Origin: Rhynchosporium graminicola
Lineage: Eukaryota > Ascomycota > Leotiomycetes > Helotiales > Ploettnerulaceae
Assembly: GCA_900074885.1 (NCBI GenBank)
Contig: FJUW01000121.1
Span: forward strand, 1 to 10,347
DNA: 10,347 nucleotides
Direction: 5' to 3'
Both the position numbers and the translations under genes were made by a program. Positions 8,221-10,347 of the stretch are shown here, piece after piece (positions within the stretch are counted from its first letter, which is position 1; each line of letters opens with the position of its first letter). The notes under the pieces are model-generated. The model was given only the letters and a program-made list of their open reading frames with translations, did no database searches and was not told the DNA's origin.

Positions 8221-8772
8221 TCATAAGATATAGATGGAGGTGCTTTACGTACCTAAAAACGTAATATAGTAGAGCGTAAGGGCATCGGAAGAGAAGTAGA
8301 GATAGATAGCAGCAGCTGCGAACTGGTTCGAATTAGCCTTGGAAAATCACGACTAGAGAGAGTCTTGACTTCACGACGAAGTTCTTCTAAAGAGAGCTTA
8401 AAACCTATCTTAAATAGCGCTTTTAGGCGATAGAATAGGTGCCGAAGCGTAAACGATAGACAAGGAAGAGTATTTATCTTAGGAATTCGGTCGAGGGCTA
8501 AGTATTCCTAGTAGTAATATAGAATATAGCGTGACGTTACTGTGGTAATAGCGCGCTAGCGTGTTTTAATATATCTATATACTAAAATATCCTGAGTTGT
8601 ATATCGTACGGCAGATCTTCTGGAGATAGTAAATATTAACTAAGATACTAATATAACGCCGGCATAAGGATATAACGAGCTATATGATTACGTAGACTAT
8701 ACCCTACTTAGTCGGACTACAGAGCGAATTAGCATAGGAGATTCCTGCCCCTGATATAATTTATATATTTAA
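8221..8772. other. Eroded spacer without supportable gene
   Basis: Several frames are semi-open but contain TGA as well as TAA/TAG, so none passes the test that the clear relics pass. An imperfect AT palindrome (8562-8592) lies inside. A plus-strand frame-2 reading around 8230-8260 (MEVLYVPKNV) superficially recalls Ty1/copia polyproteins but is unsupported. Confidence 0.4.
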
Positions 8773-9654
8773 TAGTAAGAAGAGGAAAGGGCTAGGCGAA
8801 TGAGGTCGCGGGAAAGAGGTATATTGCTTTACTCTAGAATAGCATTCGATACTTATTCGTATAATACTATAGCTTCAAGGGAGTTTAGTACGCGTATAAT
8901 AGAGGCTTTCAATTCGACTTTACCCGCTAATCCGGGCTCGATATCTGCAATAATCCTATAGCTCGTATATATATATCCGGATGACACCCTCGATAAGGTA
9001 TTTATCTTATTTCCGCTTCTGCTATTAGAGATCCGCCGTGAGATCTAGAAGTACGCGATAGCTTTCCAGATTAATATAGTCCGAGTGCATTCCGCTAGTA
9101 TCAGTTCTACTCTCGATACCTCCTTGCTACGATTTATCGTGCTTTAAAGGCCGATCCTCCTTACGCTCTATATAGATAGTCGATTAGCATACCTCGAGGT
9201 ATATAAGCACACCTAGGAGATATAGTATAGTATATATTTTCAGATAGATATAGATATATTAGGCTTAATCTTAAGGTCCTGCGGGAAGTATATGGAGATA
9301 TTGCGAATAATAAAGACTAGATTAGCTATAGGACTTAGGCGCTTAGAGATCCAATTTCGTATTTACTTTACTTATAAGAATAGTAAGATAGGTAAAGGAT
9401 ATAACTAGGAACTAGATAAGGGCGGATTTTTAAAGACCTTAACTGCGTTTAGGAACCTAGTAGCTTTACATTTTATTATAATTAATAAGGAGAGATCAGT
9501 CTGGGCTCGAAGTAAGAGACGTACGAAAGAGGCAGTAGAGAAAGCGTGGAAAGGGGAGTTTAGGAGAAGAGTAAAACCTCCTAGGGTATTTCGAATATTA
9601 ATATCTCTTCGCTTAGCGGAGGAGTATACGTATATCTCTAGACTAGCAACCTAC
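8773..9654 (+). pseudogene. Gene relic of about 290 codons, unknown product
   Basis: From 8773 to 9654 plus frame 1 has only six stops, all TAA or TAG, in about 290 codons; the first TGA is at 9655. The reading begins with a basic segment and continues through NSTLPANPGSISAIIL. A long stretch rich in Ile/Leu follows (9000-9380), then KNSKIGKGYN (9379-9408), FLKTLTAFRNLVALHFIII and a Lys/Arg-rich end with two preserved Trp (SVWARSKRRTKEAVEKAWKG, 9499-9558). The high Ile/Leu content is partly an effect of ATA, CTA and TTA codons that RIP creates, so the low stop count alone is not proof. Frame 3 over 8890-9350 also reads protein-like but contains two TGA. No known domain is visible. Confidence 0.42.
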
Positions 9655-10347
9655 TGAGCGCGGGTATTATAGCGAAGGGTAGATAGATAATTAGAGCGAA
9701 AGAGAGGTTTACTATAGTTCTTAAGGCGAAAATGATCCTGCTTAGCCTACGATAGAGGTAAGGAGTCTGCACTATCCTCTTTATACGATTCTTAGCTTAT
9801 AAAGTAAAGCAATAGCTAGCTGCCTTGTTTCAGATAATAAGTCTAGAGTAAAAGTTACTTATAGAGGAATTATAAAGTATATTTTTATCACGTATAAAGA
9901 ATCTTGCCTATAGAGATAAGACTTCTTCTATAGTTTTTAATCTTATAAGGATAATAGATAATATAGACCTATTTAGATAAGTAAGGGATATAGGCCTAAA
10001 GCTAAGGGTAGGTATCCTCAGATAACTTGAGAAGCTTATAGTAAGCTGATATAGGGATATAGATAATTAGAGGTTATCTATAGATTAGAGTAGTAGTAGT
10101 AGCTATCGGTAGTATAAATGTAGATAGGGTTCTTAGTATAGAGGAATATTAATAGCTTAACCGTGGAAGGGGGGCGAGAAAGAAGCGTTATAGGGATAAT
10201 TTTCGAGATTTTTAATACTCGAATATTTTAAGATAAAAGAAAGATTAGGATTTTAATTATATAGAGTTAAAAGTAGATTATTAAGAGGTTTAGGGGTATA
10301 TAGCTGAGAATTATCCTTACAGGTAATAGAGAGTAGTTAATATTAGC
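9655..10347. other. Terminal TA-rich stretch, no gene
   Basis: All frames are interrupted at a density near that expected for RIP-mutated non-coding DNA, and short open runs switch frame without splice signals I can defend. A GTAAGG donor-like site occurs at 9758 without a convincing acceptor. A small (TAG)n run lies at 10088-10102. I see no RNA gene or element end here. Confidence 0.45.
10088..10102. repeat. Short (TAG)n microsatellite
   Basis: Four to five consecutive TAG triplets on the plus strand. Such runs could arise from a CAG or TGG tract under RIP or from slippage; it is too short to say more. Confidence 0.5.

Larger units (their letters stand above)
1..10347. other. RIP-mutated heterochromatic DNA (whole window)
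   Basis: Seen: TpA steps dominate on both strands, CpA and TpG are rare, CpG is common, and ATG is nearly missing. The long plus-strand relic, for example, has almost no Met codons over 900 codons while ATA is abundant, and NCG codons greatly outnumber NCA codons. Known: RIP in Pezizomycotina converts CpA to TpA on either strand of duplicated DNA, turning Gln and Trp codons into TAG/TAA and Met into Ile. Inferred: this whole stretch was duplicated in the genome and is now silent. Erosion is uneven, being lighter around 554-740 and 5790-7290. I could not compute RIP indices, but the qualitative pattern is unmistakable. Confidence 0.88.

Noticed and set aside
8097..8280. Resemblance of plus frame 2 (GSGEIKTDY, later VLYVPKNV) to a Ty1/copia polyprotein
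   Set aside because: The frame contains several TGA and many TAG. No protease, zinc knuckle, integrase or reverse transcriptase motif is found nearby, and the minus-strand reading is equally open.
1..10347. tRNA, rRNA, CRISPR array, bacterial operon features
   Set aside because: No cloverleaf-like or rRNA-like segment, no regularly spaced short identical repeats, and no ribosome-binding sites or bacterial gene organisation were seen.

Overview
The window looks like heterochromatic, probably subtelomeric, DNA of a filamentous ascomycete (Pezizomycotina) heavily altered by repeat-induced point mutation (RIP). TpA is everywhere, while CpA and TpG, and so ATG, CAG, CAA and TGG, are scarce. CpG is kept, and Thr/Ala/Pro/Ser codons end in CG far more often than CA. 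Coding frames are littered with TAG and TAA, and in the clearest relics TGA is essentially absent. I see no convincing intact gene. What can be annotated is a set of gene relics read through mutated stops, plus several tandem repeats.

Left end (1-1140): a four-unit ~22-bp minisatellite starts the window and is followed by a short degenerate CCCTAA-like stretch. A small two-exon gene relic (about 301-800, +) contains a 50-nt intron with a perfect GTAAGT donor. It is followed by AT-rich spacer.

Centre-left (about 1142-5175, +): a large relic of roughly 1,300 codons. Its first exon carries seven exact-register copies of a 72-bp (24-residue) repeat. That repeat tract is the longest open stretch of the window because the repeated residues include no Gln or Trp. 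A 53-nt intron (2283-2335) moves the reading from frame 2 to frame 1. The second exon then runs over 900 codons with about 50 stops, all TAG/TAA up to the end region. Its middle part resembles, from memory, an unnamed repetitive protein family of Pezizomycotina; I assign no function.

Centre (5287-5573): five ~57-bp tandem repeats separate this gene from a convergent minus-strand relic (about 5789-7380). That relic has roughly 500 codons in one frame with only 13 stops, probable membrane segments, a basic region and an acidic C-terminus. It is not recognised.

Right part (7381-10347): strongly eroded sequence with a weak minus-strand coding-like segment (7825-8220), a hairpin near 7535 and an unrecognised plus-strand relic (8773-9654). 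The last 700 bases hold no supportable gene.

One reading is that the window is a copy of a large repeated element or duplicated subtelomeric block carrying a convergent gene pair, silenced by RIP. The element type is not established: I see no transposase, reverse transcriptase or tyrosine recombinase motif and no definite element ends.
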